From NCBI RefSeq assembly GCF_000154785.2, contig NC_015730.1:4053501-4117500 (forward strand): 64,000 nucleotides of DNA, written 5' to 3'. Origin of the DNA: Roseobacter litoralis Och 149 (GTDB taxonomy: Bacteria > Pseudomonadota > Alphaproteobacteria > Rhodobacterales > Rhodobacteraceae). Within the stretch, counting starts at the first letter, position 1, and each line of letters opens with the position of its first letter. Positions 36,415-46,301 of this stretch are shown piece by piece. The notes under the pieces are model-generated. The model made no database searches. It saw only the letters and a list, made by a program, of their open reading frames with translations, and was not told the origin of the DNA. A program made the position numbers and the translations under genes.

Positions 36415-36611
36415 AGGTTTACTCCTCTTAGGGGCCGGTTATACGGCCAATAGCGATTTGGCCGCGTAGAACACGACATTTGCTTGTTGGGCTATGTAGC
36501 GCCGTGGTTTGGTTCAGTCCAGTGACCTTAAACGCGCAAACCGTCGCAGTCCCCTAATGTTTTTGACAAAAACACGGATTCGGGCTGTTTTTTTAAACGG
36601 TTGGGAAAGGT

Positions 36612-37223
36612 TCATGCCGCTGGCGGGTGAGTCGCACGCATTGAGGGGCGCGAATCAAAACCCGCGTGCCATTTCGCCAACGCTTCGTTTCCCTCTCGCC
36701 AGTTGCGCGCATCATGTCGGAAATCGAGGTAGGACAAGGCACAAGCCACCGAAATATGCCCCATCGTCAAAGGGCCTGACAAATGGCTGATCCAACGTGT
36801 GTTCAGGGCAAAAAGCGTGCGCTCGATTTTTGCCCACTGCGCGTCGATCCACGCTTGCGAGACCCGTTCGGCATCCCGCAGGCGCAATTCGTAAACCATG
36901 GATACACCTGAATCCATGATACCGTCCCCTGTCGCTTCCAAGGTCAGTGTTTCCCAGCGCGACGAGTTCTGCGGATAAAATGCGCCGTTGAACAAATGAT
37001 TGAGATAGGCCGTTATCACGCGGCTGTCATAGAGGGTAATGCCGTCGTCGCGTTCAAGGGCAGGCAAACGCGCCAGCGGATTGGCCGTCTTGAGCGCCTC
37101 ATCCGACGCAAGCGCTGTCGTCGTGACCGTTTTCAGCGTCACAGCATCGGTCTGACCAAGCTCATGCAGCAAAACGGTGACTTTGCGCACGAAAGGTGAC
37201 GCTGGCGAATGGTAGAGTTTCAT
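36612..37223 (-). CDS. Glutathione S-transferase family protein
   Basis: A 203-residue protein with an N-terminal thioredoxin-like GST domain (MKLYHSPASPFVRKVTVLLHE) and an all-helical C-terminal domain. The start at 37223 gives the typical GST beginning; the longer frame adds an unrelated leader. It lies 40 bases after the PaiB-like gene in the same direction. Specific substrate unknown. Confidence 0.88.
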   Translation of the reverse strand: MKLYHSPASPFVRKVTVLLHELGQTDAVTLKTVTTTALASDEALKTANPLARLPALERDDGITLYDSRVITAYLNHLFNGAFYPQNSSRWETLTLEATGDGIMDSGVSMVYELRLRDAERVSQAWIDAQWAKIERTLFALNTRWISHLSGPLTMGHISVACALSYLDFRHDARNWREGNEALAKWHAGFDSRPSMRATHPPAA

Positions 37224-37263
37224 AGGATGGCCCTCACTATATATAACGATGGTATCAGAGCCG

Positions 37264-37890
37264 CTAGCTCTGTCCATCCACCGCGCGCATCAGTGCCGAC
37301 AACAGTTTCAACTCGGTGCCCTGACCATAGGCGTCAACATGATCCGCAGCACTCTGTCGTACTTCGGGCGCTTTGTTCTGATTAAGTTTCCAAGTCCCCT
37401 CAACCGACGTCAGAACCATCCGGCAGGGCACAATCGCGCGCATCATGCGTGTCATCACGCCATCCGACATCTTATCTGTCGTCCATGGTTGTTTGGGGAC
37501 AAGTCGATCCTCGAAATGCGCCGATTGCCGATCCAGAATGCCGTGCAACTCGTCCTGCGGGCGCAACTCAAGCTCTCCGGTGAGATGCACAGCCACGTAA
37601 TTCCATGTGGGCACCTGATCGATCACACCATACCAATCGGGCGAAATGTAACTGTCAGGGCCAGACACCGCGATTCTGGCCGCGCGGTTTTCTGTCAGCG
37701 CGCGCACAATCGGGTTGGAGCGTACAAGATGCAGCCAGACCGTTTTGCCGTCGTCATCCACCAGAAACGGGATATGAGACAAAAGCGGGCCATTTTCACC
37801 ATTCACCGCAAGCACGCCGAAGCCTCGTTCACGCGCGAAGGCAAGGTTTTCGATCTCTTGTCGCGTGTGAAAAGCCGGGTTCGGGTGCAT
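37264..37890 (-). CDS. PaiB-family FMN-binding protein
   Basis: A 208-residue protein of the PaiB family (MHPNPAFHTR, then FGVLAVNGENGPLLSHIPFLVDD, and NYVAVHLTGELE). PaiB proteins have a flavin-reductase-like split barrel and were named as negative regulators in Bacillus; binding of FMN is expected. The gene is divergent from the FMN riboswitch and ribH2, so a link to flavin status is possible. Confidence 0.87.
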   Translation of the reverse strand: MHPNPAFHTRQEIENLAFARERGFGVLAVNGENGPLLSHIPFLVDDDGKTVWLHLVRSNPIVRALTENRAARIAVSGPDSYISPDWYGVIDQVPTWNYVAVHLTGELELRPQDELHGILDRQSAHFEDRLVPKQPWTTDKMSDGVMTRMMRAIVPCRMVLTSVEGTWKLNQNKAPEVRQSAADHVDAYGQGTELKLLSALMRAVDGQS

Positions 37891-37960
37891 CGTTTTGCCT
37901 TTGTAGTGTGTCGTATTTGGTCTTGCAGATTTTTGAAACTATTGGCAACCTTGGCGTATT

Positions 37961-38102
37961 CTCAGGGCGGGGTGAAATTCCCCACCGGCGGTATGTGGGG
38001 CCTGACCTTACGAGCCCGCGAGCGGCCTTTCCCGAACTGAAAGGTGTCAGCAGATCTGGTGAGATGCCAGAGCCGACGGTCATAGTCCGGATGAAAGAGA
38101 AT
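37961..38102 (+). promoter_or_regulatory. FMN riboswitch (RFN element)
   Basis: The conserved RFN blocks are present in order: CAGGGCGGGGTGAAATTCC, CACCGGCGGTA, GCCCGCGAGCG, GTCAGCAGATCTGGTGAGA, GCCAGAGCCGACGGTCATAG and GGATGAAAGAGAAT. It precedes ribH2 by about 85 bases. A short terminator hairpin at 38114 follows and can serve as the switch. Confidence 0.96.
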
Positions 38103-38113
38103 GCGACCGCAAG

Positions 38114-38133
38114 AAGGCACGCCTGTGCCTTTT
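38114..38133 (+). terminator. Riboswitch terminator hairpin
   Basis: AAGGCAC pairs with GTGCCTT across GCCT, followed by a short T-run. It lies 12 bases after the FMN aptamer and before ribH2, which fits transcription attenuation. Confidence 0.65.
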
Positions 38134-38186
38134 CGCGGGCGTGATCGCCTTGGGTGGACGTGTCGACCGCAAAAAAGGAGATCACT

Positions 38187-38633
38187 ATGACACACACCCG
38201 CTTCGCCTTTGTCAAAGCACAATGGCATGCCGATATTGTCGACCGGGCCTTGGATGGCTTTACCGAGATAATTCCCGCGGCACAGGTCGATGTTTTCGAC
38301 GTGCCCGGCGCTTTTGAAATGCCCTTGATGGCGCGTGATCTTGCAGGCACCGGGCGATATGATGCCGTGGTCTGCGCCGCATTTGTCGTGGATGGGGGTA
38401 TATATAGACATGATTTCGTGGCCCAGACGGTCGTGGATGGTCTGATGCGCGCGGGGCTGGACACAGGTGTGCCGGTGTTATCCGTATCCCTGACACCGCA
38501 TCATTATCAGGAAACCGATCATCACAACGAAATCTACCGCAGTCATTTCGCCACCAAGGGGCGCGAAGCGGCGCAGGCGGCCTTGGGTATCCTCAAAACC
38601 CGCCAGTCGCTCAGCGCGCGCAGCGCCGCATGA
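38187..38633 (+). CDS. ribH: 6,7-dimethyl-8-ribityllumazine synthase, RibH2 type
   Basis: A 148-residue lumazine synthase (FAFVKAQWHADIVDRALDGF, then VPGAFEMPLMARDLA and TPHHYQETDHHNEIY). It condenses ribitylaminouracil with dihydroxybutanone phosphate, the penultimate step of riboflavin synthesis. The sequence matches the type II enzymes of alphaproteobacteria rather than the icosahedral type, with Trp at the aromatic position near the start. AAAGGAGA precedes the ATG at 38187. It is a single gene under the FMN riboswitch; its TGA stop is the first triplet of repeat copy B. Confidence 0.93.
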   Translation: MTHTRFAFVKAQWHADIVDRALDGFTEIIPAAQVDVFDVPGAFEMPLMARDLAGTGRYDAVVCAAFVVDGGIYRHDFVAQTVVDGLMRAGLDTGVPVLSVSLTPHHYQETDHHNEIYRSHFATKGREAAQAALGILKTRQSLSARSAA

Positions 38634-38735
38634 GGCGTCTGACGAAATACCGGGAACATCACATATCAACTGACGCGTTGAAATCTCTGATTTCACGCAG
38701 CACTGGATGATCCGGGTTTTTCGCATGACGCTCTA
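38631..38735 (-). repeat. 105-bp palindromic repeat, copy B
   Basis: The same 105-bp palindrome as copy A in reverse orientation. It fills the space between ribH and thiQ exactly: the ribH stop (TGA) is its first triplet and the thiQ stop (TAG, minus strand) its last. Confidence 0.92.
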
Positions 38736-39425
38736 ACCGAGGTAGGCGCGCAATGCAGGCGGCGGGTTGTTCATCAGATCCGCCGCAGGTGCAGGCGCAT
38801 GCGCGCCCCCGCCTTCGACAAAGATCACGTCATCTGCAATCCGCGCGACGTCTTCCGGCGCATGTGTCACCATGAGCAGCGTCGCCCCCGTTTCGGTTGC
38901 CAGCTCTGCGACCAGATCAAGCATCTCATGTCGCAAGGCAGGACCAAGCGCGGCAAAGGGTTCATCCAACAGCACAAGCGGCTTATTCTGCACGAGAACG
39001 CGCGCCAGTGCCGCGCGGCTTTGCTGACCGCCTGACAAGGCCCCCGGCAGGCGCGCCTCAAACCCCGCGAGGCCAACCCGACTTATGGCGGCAGCAACAT
39101 GGGCCTTGTCATCCGCGCTGAGCTTGAGGTTGGGGCGCAGGCCAAGGCTGACGTTTTGCGCAACACTCAGGTGTGGGAACAGGTTGTTGTCCTGAAACAG
39201 CATCGCGATGGGCCGATCACCGGGTGCCGCGTCGCTGACGTCCTTGTCCGCCAGATGGATACGCCCCCGGGCAAGCGGGATAAAGCCACTGATCGCGCCC
39301 AGTATCGTTGACTTTCCCGCACCAGAGGGCCCGATTACAGCAACTTTGCGCCCCTGTTGCACCGTGAAATCCGCGTCCAACGCAAAGCTGCCTTGGGCGA
39401 TTGATACGTTGTCAAGTACGAGCAT
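38733..39425 (-). CDS. thiQ: Thiamine ABC transporter ATP-binding protein
   Basis: A 230-residue ABC ATPase with Walker A GPSGAGKST near residue 32, Q-loop FQDNNLFPHLS, signature LSGGQQSR and Walker B LVLLDEPFAAL. It powers thiamine/TPP uptake with ThiP and ThiB. The ATG at 39425 overlaps thiP by 14 bases; the longer frame is not preferred. Its stop lies in repeat copy B. Confidence 0.93.
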   Translation of the reverse strand: MLVLDNVSIAQGSFALDADFTVQQGRKVAVIGPSGAGKSTILGAISGFIPLARGRIHLADKDVSDAAPGDRPIAMLFQDNNLFPHLSVAQNVSLGLRPNLKLSADDKAHVAAAISRVGLAGFEARLPGALSGGQQSRAALARVLVQNKPLVLLDEPFAALGPALRHEMLDLVAELATETGATLLMVTHAPEDVARIADDVIFVEGGGAHAPAPAADLMNNPPPALRAYLG

Positions 39426-40968
39426 ACCAGCGCGCCCCCCTGTCAAAGCTCCAGAAAATGCCAAGTGCCATGGCCAGCAATATCAGCGCAGCACCCGCCG
39501 CCGCTTCGGTCTTATAGGCCCCCATCAGGCGATACATCTGCAAGGGCAGCGTTGTGCGATCCGGGTCCGAGAACAGTGCGATGACGCCAAGGTCACCAAT
39601 CGACAGTGCGCCCGTCAGCCCAGCGGCGAACCCGATCTGCGGCAGCGCACGCGGCAGGATCACCCAGCGCCAGGTGGTCCACCCGGTCATGTTCAGGGTC
39701 ATGCACAGCCGCCCATGCGACTGTAGCGCCTCGCGAATTCCCGGCACCATGATGCGCAGCGCAAAGGGCAGCGCCATCAGCGTGTTGACCACTGCCGTTA
39801 CCAAAAGCGACAGGCTGACAGGATCAGCAATCGGGTTGATCAGGATGAACCACCCGGTGCCGATCATCAAAGGCGATGCAGACAGTCCCAAAAGGCCGAT
39901 AGCCTCAACACTGCCCCGCGCATGGATGGCGATCCAGCCGGCAAGAGGCAGCGCAACGGCCAGCAAAACGCATACACTGATACCCGCCACCCAGAGCGAG
40001 GTCAGCGCCGCGCGCCACACCGAGGCGGGCACCTCTGGCAGGCCGATCAGCCCTGACACCGCCACCGAGAACAGCGGCAGCAACAAAAACCCAGCACCGA
40101 GCAGGATCGCGACGCCGTCCCCGAACCGTTGCAGACCGCCGCGCCCGTCCCATCGTTGCACCGGCCGGTCCATCCCACCGGTCAGTGAAATCTGCGGGAT
40201 GATCCAAAGCGCCAGCACGGCAGCGCCGCCCGCCAGAACAAGCTGGATCACCGACAGCAAAGCCGCCTTTGACAGATCGAAATCAAAGCGGAACGCCTGA
40301 TAGATGGCCAGTTCGATTGTCGTCGCGCGCGGACCGCCCCCCAGTGTCAGAGCAACCGCAAAGCTCGTCAGACAAATCACAAAGATCAAGGCGGCCGCAC
40401 CGGGCAGAATACGGATCAGCAGCGGCACCTCAATGGTGCGAAAGATAACCCATGGCGACAGGTTCAGTTGCGCGGCAAGGCGAAACCGCTCTGCCGGGAT
40501 GCTCTGCCAGCCTTGCAGCAACAGGCGTGTGGCCAAGGGCAGGTTGAAGAACACATGGGCCAATACCACACCGTGTAAGCCATAGATCGACACCGGCGGC
40601 AAACCCAAGGTGCCAAAGGCGGCATTGACCCACCCATTGCGACCAAATACGGCCAGCAGACCCAGAACCGCGACGATGACCGGCAGGATAAAAGGCGCAC
40701 CCAGCAAGGTGATCAGCATCTGACGTCCCGGCAGGTCACGCCGCGCCAGCGCACGGGCCAGCGGAATGGCCAGCACCACGGATATCGACGCGGACAGGAC
40801 GGACTGCACAACAGTAAAGCGGATGGCTTGCCATTCCGCAGCCCCAAAGCCCGCGCTGGCCTCGGCCCGCAAACCGATGCCAAGAAACGCCAACAGGACC
40901 GCCGCGACCACCAAGGTGCCCGCAACGATCCCCGCACGTCCGCTTATTGGCTGAGCGCTGCGCGCCAT
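39412..40968 (-). CDS. thiP: Thiamine ABC transporter permease
   Basis: A 518-residue permease with two homologous halves of about six membrane spans each, typical of ThiP and ferric-iron importers of this class. Each half has an EAA-type loop (for example QSIPAERFRLAAQLNLSPWV in the first half). It overlaps thiB by 25 bases and thiQ by 14 bases, an unusually compact operon. Controlled by the TPP riboswitch in front of thiB. Confidence 0.94.
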   Translation of the reverse strand: MARSAQPISGRAGIVAGTLVVAAVLLAFLGIGLRAEASAGFGAAEWQAIRFTVVQSVLSASISVVLAIPLARALARRDLPGRQMLITLLGAPFILPVIVAVLGLLAVFGRNGWVNAAFGTLGLPPVSIYGLHGVVLAHVFFNLPLATRLLLQGWQSIPAERFRLAAQLNLSPWVIFRTIEVPLLIRILPGAAALIFVICLTSFAVALTLGGGPRATTIELAIYQAFRFDFDLSKAALLSVIQLVLAGGAAVLALWIIPQISLTGGMDRPVQRWDGRGGLQRFGDGVAILLGAGFLLLPLFSVAVSGLIGLPEVPASVWRAALTSLWVAGISVCVLLAVALPLAGWIAIHARGSVEAIGLLGLSASPLMIGTGWFILINPIADPVSLSLLVTAVVNTLMALPFALRIMVPGIREALQSHGRLCMTLNMTGWTTWRWVILPRALPQIGFAAGLTGALSIGDLGVIALFSDPDRTTLPLQMYRLMGAYKTEAAAGAALILLAMALGIFWSFDRGARWYART

Positions 40969-41924
40969 GTCTCAATGGCTTCTGCCTGAAGCGCGGTTGC
41001 ATCGGCTTCGGAGTAAAACAGCACCTTGTCCGGCAGCGGCAATTGCGCCCAGCCTTCGGGCCATTGATCCTGCGGCAACGCAGATGGCAACGACCAGTTG
41101 GCCGCGGGGATCGAGGATTGAAAGCTCTGGCTCATCACATAGGCCATGAAGGCATCGGCCAGTTCAGGCTGATCCGTCGCTGCGATCTTGCCGACGGTTT
41201 CGACCATAAAATAGTGGCCCTCGGGGAAAATCGCGGCCTGTCTGGTGAAATCATCCTCGGCAAACATGTGGTAGGCGGGTGAGGTGGTATAACTCAGTAC
41301 CATGTCTGCTTCGCCATCGGTAAACATGCCGTAGCTGGCCGACCAGTCCTTGGTCACGGTCAGGATGTTCGGCGCGAGCTTTTCCCAGGCCGCGCCTGCG
41401 TCATCGCCAAAGACAGATTGCACCCAAAGCACCAGCGCCAGACCCGACAAAGACGTGCGCGGGTCCTGAATGACGATTTTTACATCATCGGGCATGTCCA
41501 GCATGGCCTCGAAACTCGCGGGCGGGTTGGCAACTGTCGCTGTATTGTAAACGAAGGCCGCATGCCCGTAGTTGAATGGCAAGAAGGTGTCATCCGTCCA
41601 GTCAACCGGCAGTGTCAGCGCCCCGTTGTCTTGCCCGTGCGGTGCAAACAAGCCGGTCGCACGTGCTTTGGATGTGACATCCGACGTCAGACCCATCACG
41701 ACATCAGCCTTGGTTCGCGCGCCTTCCAACAGCAAACGCGGCACAAGATCACCGGTCGAAAACTGCAGATCGCACCCGCAAATCTCTTCAAACCCGGTTT
41801 CGATCATCGGGCCGGGCCCCCATTCGGAGGTAAAGTAATCGCCCGCGTAGACGGTAAGCACGGGCGTTTCAGCCGCAGCCTGCGAGGCCAACACGATGCC
41901 AGCAGTTATCAGAGTTCTTCGCAT
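40944..41924 (-). CDS. thiB: Thiamine ABC transporter substrate-binding protein
   Basis: A 326-residue periplasmic protein with a signal peptide (MRRTLITAGIVLASQAAAE) and the ThiB opening PVLTVYAGDYFTSEWGPGP. It binds thiamine and its phosphates and delivers them to ThiP. It is first in the operon, about 50 bases after the TPP riboswitch. Confidence 0.94.
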   Translation of the reverse strand: MRRTLITAGIVLASQAAAETPVLTVYAGDYFTSEWGPGPMIETGFEEICGCDLQFSTGDLVPRLLLEGARTKADVVMGLTSDVTSKARATGLFAPHGQDNGALTLPVDWTDDTFLPFNYGHAAFVYNTATVANPPASFEAMLDMPDDVKIVIQDPRTSLSGLALVLWVQSVFGDDAGAAWEKLAPNILTVTKDWSASYGMFTDGEADMVLSYTTSPAYHMFAEDDFTRQAAIFPEGHYFMVETVGKIAATDQPELADAFMAYVMSQSFQSSIPAANWSLPSALPQDQWPEGWAQLPLPDKVLFYSEADATALQAEAIETWRAALSQ

Positions 41925-41972
41925 GATCTATCCTTTTCAAATGCGTCGAACGGCGAAAGAGGATGATATGCT

Positions 41973-42060
41973 CAACCTTCCCTCCGCCGGTTCTAACCGG
42001 TTCAGGTTCTACGGGTCCGCGCGCGTGCGCATCTCAGCCGGATTGGCCCCCCGAGGTAAG
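41973..42060 (-). promoter_or_regulatory. TPP riboswitch (THI box)
   Basis: Read on the minus strand: ACCTCGGGGGGCC, GGCTGAGATGC, GGACCCGTAGAACCTGAACC, then GCGGAGGGAAGGT. These are the conserved blocks of the thiamine pyrophosphate aptamer. It precedes thiB and should repress the operon when TPP is abundant. Confidence 0.95.
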
Positions 42061-42156
42061 CAGGGACGTATTACGCGCGGCGGGGCTTGGCAAGCGATAA
42101 GGGCTTGAGGCGCTCGGTCTGCGCGGCTAAGCACCTGTGCTAAAGGAGCACCGCCG

Positions 42157-43257
42157 ATGTCGATGAATTCATTTGGCCATCTTTTCCGTGTCACCACGTG
42201 GGGTGAAAGCCATGGCCCCGCCCTTGGCGCCACTGTGGATGGCTGCCCGCCCGGTGTCGCAATTGACGCGGGCAAAATTCAGCACTGGCTGGACAAACGC
42301 AAACCCGGGCAGAACAAATACACCACGCAAAGGCGCGAGGCGGATGAGGTCAAAATCCTCTCCGGCACCTTCGAAGGGGTGACGACCGGCACGCCGGTTC
42401 AACTGATGATCGAGAACACGGATCAACGCTCCAAAGATTACGGCGATATCAAGGATAAATTCCGCCCCGGCCATGCGGATATCACCTATTTCCAGAAATA
42501 CGGCGTGCGTGATTATCGTGGTGGCGGCAGGTCCTCGGCGCGCGAAACAGCAGCGCGTGTAGCCGCCGGTGGGCTGGCGCGCGAGGCGATCAATGCCATC
42601 GCACCGGGGATCGACATCAAAGGTTACATGACGCGTATGGGCGCGCATGAAATCGACCGCTCCCGGTTCGACTGGGATCAGATCGACGCCAACCCCTTCT
42701 GGACGCCCGATGCGCAGGCGGCGGATGAGTGGGCAAACTACCTAGATGGGCTGCGCAAGTCGGGCAGTTCCGTAGGCGCGGTGATCGAAGTCGTCGCGCG
42801 TGGGGTCCCCGCAGGTCTGGGTGCGCCGATCTATGCCAAGCTGGACACGGATCTGGCCGCCGCGATGATGAGCATCAACGCCGTCAAAGGTGTCGAGATT
42901 GGCGAGGGTATGTCCGCCGCCATGCTGACCGGTGAATTGAACGCCGATGAAATTTCGATGGGACCGGATGGCCCAGAGTATTCATCGAACCATTCCGGCG
43001 GGATTCTGGGCGGTATCAGCACCGGGCAGGATGTTGTGGTGCGTTTTGCCGTCAAACCGACCTCAAGCATCCTGACCACGCGCAAGACGATCACCAAAAG
43101 CGGCGAAGACACCGAGATCATCACCAAGGGCCGCCATGATCCTTGTGTCGGCATTCGCGCCGTTCCCGTTGGTGAGGCAATGATGGCCTGCGTTTTGCTC
43201 GACCATCTGCTGCTCCACCGGGGGCAGGTTGGCGAAAATCAGGGTCATATCGGGTAG
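42157..43257 (+). CDS. aroC: Chorismate synthase
   Basis: A 366-residue enzyme with family signatures [18 protein letters not shown] and [20 protein letters not shown]. It makes chorismate from EPSP with reduced FMN. TAAAGGAG about ten bases upstream supports the start. It stands apart from other aro genes; a DMT transporter follows. Confidence 0.97.
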   Translation: MSMNSFGHLFRVTTWGESHGPALGATVDGCPPGVAIDAGKIQHWLDKRKPGQNKYTTQRREADEVKILSGTFEGVTTGTPVQLMIENTDQRSKDYGDIKDKFRPGHADITYFQKYGVRDYRGGGRSSARETAARVAAGGLAREAINAIAPGIDIKGYMTRMGAHEIDRSRFDWDQIDANPFWTPDAQAADEWANYLDGLRKSGSSVGAVIEVVARGVPAGLGAPIYAKLDTDLAAAMMSINAVKGVEIGEGMSAAMLTGELNADEISMGPDGPEYSSNHSGGILGGISTGQDVVVRFAVKPTSSILTTRKTITKSGEDTEIITKGRHDPCVGIRAVPVGEAMMACVLLDHLLLHRGQVGENQGHIG

Positions 43258-43323
43258 CAGCCATGCATTCAGCGCCGTGCCCGCGCGCTTGATCTTTGCA
43301 AGACGGGCGCGCACAGAAGGCTT

Positions 43324-44298
43324 ATGGCAACCGATCTGACCCAAAACAAACCCGGCCGCGCAATCGCCCTGAAGCTCTGCGCGGTCTTTCTGTTTATGGT
43401 CATGGCGGCGCTGATCAAATCCGTATCACCCCATGTGCCACCCGGTCAGGCCGTGTTTTTCCGCTCCTTCTTTGCGCTGCCGGTGCTGGTGCTTTGGTTG
43501 TGGCAACGAGGTCAGTTGCGGCAGGGGCTGGTGCCGTCCAATCTGATGGGGCACGTCTGGCGCGGTATTTTTGGCACATCGGCGATGGGGCTGACCTTTG
43601 CCGGGCTTGGTCTGTTGCCTCTGCCCGAAGTGACCGCCATCGGGTACGCGACGCCCCTCTTTGCCGTGCTCTTCGCCGCGATTTTCCTTGGTGAGCGCGT
43701 GCGCATCGTCAGATTGTCTGCGGTGGCATTGGGTCTGATCGGTGTCATGATCGTCATTGCGCCCCGCTTGTCCGTCGGCGCGGATGCCTTGACATCAGCG
43801 GCGACCGTGGGCGCGGTTCTGGTATTGATCGCCTCGATCCTGCGCGCGATGGTCCAGATCCATGTGCGTCGCCTTGTGCAGACTGACACGACGGCCTCCA
43901 TCGTGTTTTACTTTTCCATCACCGCCTCAACACTGGGGTTGCTCACGCTGCCGTTGGGATGGGCGACGGGGCTGGATGTGCTGACATGGACTGCACCCCC
44001 GGCCTGGGTCATCTGGATGTTGATCCTGTCGGGCCTGATCGGCGGCATCGCACAGATCATGGTCACCGCCTCGTACCGTTTCGGCAGCGCGTCCATGCTG
44101 GCGCCTTTTGACTATGCCTCGATGATCTTTGCCAGCTTCATCGGATATATCGCCTTCGGCGAGTTGCCCACCGGACCCATCCTCATCGGCGCGAGCCTCG
44201 TGATCGCGGGTGGCGTCCTGATCATCTGGCGCGAAAGGCAACTCGGGCTGGACCGCAGCAAGTCCAAACCGAACGTCCCACCGTCCGGGACGCCCTAA
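43324..44298 (+). CDS. DMT-superfamily (EamA) transporter
   Basis: A 324-residue protein with ten hydrophobic segments in two EamA repeats (ALKLCAVFLFMVMAALIKSV at the start, LIGASLVIAGGVLIIW near the end). Members export amino acids or other metabolites. The TAA stop is the first triplet of repeat copy C. Substrate unknown. Confidence 0.88.
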   Translation: MATDLTQNKPGRAIALKLCAVFLFMVMAALIKSVSPHVPPGQAVFFRSFFALPVLVLWLWQRGQLRQGLVPSNLMGHVWRGIFGTSAMGLTFAGLGLLPLPEVTAIGYATPLFAVLFAAIFLGERVRIVRLSAVALGLIGVMIVIAPRLSVGADALTSAATVGAVLVLIASILRAMVQIHVRRLVQTDTTASIVFYFSITASTLGLLTLPLGWATGLDVLTWTAPPAWVIWMLILSGLIGGIAQIMVTASYRFGSASMLAPFDYASMIFASFIGYIAFGELPTGPILIGASLVIAGGVLIIWRERQLGLDRSKSKPNVPPSGTP

Positions 44299-44400
44299 AG
44301 CGTCATGCGACAAACCCGAAGCACATAACGCTGCCTGAAGTGAAGGATTTCAACGCGTCAGGTGATATGCGATGTTTCTGGTATTTCCTCAGACGCCATG
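44296..44400 (+). repeat. 105-bp palindromic repeat, copy C
   Basis: The same 105-bp element in forward orientation. The DMT-gene stop (TAA) is its first triplet, and the convergent SnoaL-like gene ends 10 bases inside its right end (TGA). Its right terminus has diverged (GCCATG instead of GCTCTA). Confidence 0.92.
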
Positions 44401-44745
44401 GGACGGGACCGTGTGGCAGGCCGAAGCCTCAATCACCAGACCATCCGGACCAAAACGCAGTGTTTCTGCCGCCTCAACATCGTTCTGGTTGCGATAGGTG
44501 ATGACAATCATCGCATGACCGATGAACACATTCGTCACGATGAAGGAAAGGCCGGGTTGTTGATCCAGCGCCTTGATCCAATAGTCACGCAGCGCGTCGC
44601 GACCTCTGATTTCGCCCTGACCGACCAGCCGCATCGCCTTGCGCGACCGGAACACAACGTCGGGCGCATAATGCGCCATGATCCGGTCGATGGCGTGAGA
44701 ATTCCACGCGGCCTCCCATTCAACAGCGAAGGCCGCGTAGTCCAT
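44389..44745 (-). CDS. SnoaL/NTF2-like protein
   Basis: A 118-residue cone-shaped NTF2-fold protein (MDYAAFAVEWEAAWNSHAID, then IMAHYAPDVVFRSRKAMRLVGQGEIRG). Such proteins are small enzymes or ligand binders. I start at 44745, four bases after the ilvE stop; an upstream ATG inside ilvE would add nine residues. Its stop lies inside repeat copy C. Function unknown. Confidence 0.78.
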   Translation of the reverse strand: MDYAAFAVEWEAAWNSHAIDRIMAHYAPDVVFRSRKAMRLVGQGEIRGRDALRDYWIKALDQQPGLSFIVTNVFIGHAMIVITYRNQNDVEAAETLRFGPDGLVIEASACHTVPSHGV

Positions 44746-44749
44746 TTGG

Positions 44750-45619
44750 TCAGACTCGTACCAGAGTTTCATAGCCTTGGGCGATGTCGCGGGTCAGGCT
44801 GCCGACCTCGAAATTGTAGTCGCCGATTTTTCCAACGGGTGTGACCTCGGCTGCTGTGCCAGTCAGCCAGCATTGTTCAAACCCTTCAAGCTCCTCCGGC
44901 ATGATATGCCGCTCATGCACTTTGACCTGACGGTCTTTGAGCATTCCGATTACGGTCTGGCGTGTGATCCCGTTCAGGAAACAATCGGGGTCAGGCGTGT
45001 GTACTTCGCCGTCCTTCACGAAAAAGATGTTGGCACCCGTCGCCTCGGCCACATAGCCACGATAGTCAAACATCATGGCATCCGAACATCCCTTGGCCTC
45101 TGCCGCGTGTTTTGACATGGTGCAGATCATGTAAAGACCGGCGGCCTTGGCATGGCTTGGGATGGTTTCAGGGCTGGGACGTTTCCATTTGGAGATATCC
45201 AGCTTTGCGCCCTTCATCTTGGCGTCGCCATAATAGGCACCCCATTCCCATGCCGCAATCGCGAGCCTGACCGGGTTTCGCGCGGAGGCGACCCCCATGT
45301 CTTCTCCAGCGCCGCGCCATGCGATGGCGCGCACATAGGCGTCCTGCAGCCCGGATTTTTCCAGCACCTCGACCTTGGCGGCTTCGATCTCGTCGATGGT
45401 AAAGGGGATCTCGAAATCAATCATCTGAGCCGACCGCTTGAGGCGTTCGGAATGCTCGCGGCTTTTGAAAATCTTGCCGTTATAGGCCCGCTCCCCCTCA
45501 AAGACGGATGATGCGTAATGCATGGCATGGGTCAGAATATGCACATTTGCATCGCGCCAATCTACCATCTGGCCATCCATCCAGATATGTCCGTCACGAT
45601 CATTATAGGCACCCGCCAT
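44750..45619 (-). CDS. ilvE: Branched-chain amino acid aminotransferase
   Basis: A 289-residue fold-type IV PLP enzyme. The PLP lysine is Lys158 (IPSHAKAAG), with the following conserved KHAAEAKGCSDAMMFDYRG. It interconverts branched-chain amino acids and oxo acids. GGAAGGA precedes the ATG at 45619. It is divergent from petP. Confidence 0.94.
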   Translation of the reverse strand: MAGAYNDRDGHIWMDGQMVDWRDANVHILTHAMHYASSVFEGERAYNGKIFKSREHSERLKRSAQMIDFEIPFTIDEIEAAKVEVLEKSGLQDAYVRAIAWRGAGEDMGVASARNPVRLAIAAWEWGAYYGDAKMKGAKLDISKWKRPSPETIPSHAKAAGLYMICTMSKHAAEAKGCSDAMMFDYRGYVAEATGANIFFVKDGEVHTPDPDCFLNGITRQTVIGMLKDRQVKVHERHIMPEELEGFEQCWLTGTAAEVTPVGKIGDYNFEVGSLTRDIAQGYETLVRV

Positions 45620-45788
45620 GGTTTTTCCTTCCGTGATTACCCATCGCATTTTTCATAAGTTGCGCCGATCGGTCCGCATCGGACATAAAATTGCGCAAAA
45701 CCTGCGATTCGATATCGCTTCGCTCTTGGAATGTCAACAACACTGACATAAGCTGGGCTGGAACAAAAAAGAATATTTGAGGCATTCA

Positions 45789-46301
45789 ATGGCAGATGGA
45801 CGCGCAGGCTCCGCCCATCACGGCGAAAACCTTCTGTTTTTGACAGATGAGCAGCTGAGGCAGGGCATCGAGGCAATGTTCTTCGCTTATCGCGGCTTTA
45901 CGGCCGACCCGGATCGGATATTGTCGGACATGGCCTACGGGCGGGCGCACCATCGGGCGATCCACTTTATCAACCGCGCACCGGGCACAACCGTCAACAA
46001 CCTGCTCAACATTCTTGGCGTCACGAAACAATCGCTGAACCGTGTCTTGCGCACCTTGATCGAGGATGGTCTGGTTGAAAGCAGGGTCGGCAAGAATGAC
46101 AAACGCGAACGCCATCTGTTCCTGACCCCCGACGGGCGCGGCCTTGAGCAAAAATTGTCTGATGCTCAGCGGGCCCGGATGAGGATGGCATTTCGTGATG
46201 CGGGGCCAGATGCTGTGGCAGGCTTTCGCAGGGTACTGGAGGCCATGATGGATCGAGAAATGCGCTATGCTTATACCCGACTGAAGGATAGCGGACCATG
46301 A
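45789..46301 (+). CDS. petP: MarR-family regulator, PetP-like
   Basis: A 170-residue winged-helix MarR-type regulator (TTVNNLLNILGVTKQSLNRVLRTLIEDGLVESR). It overlaps the response regulator gene by four bases, the same pairing as petP-petR of Rhodobacter capsulatus, where petR is needed for cytochrome bc1 expression. In Rhodobacter the pair lies next to petABC; here it is about 10 kb away. The assignment rests on gene pairing and sequence style. Confidence 0.85.
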   Translation: MADGRAGSAHHGENLLFLTDEQLRQGIEAMFFAYRGFTADPDRILSDMAYGRAHHRAIHFINRAPGTTVNNLLNILGVTKQSLNRVLRTLIEDGLVESRVGKNDKRERHLFLTPDGRGLEQKLSDAQRARMRMAFRDAGPDAVAGFRRVLEAMMDREMRYAYTRLKDSGP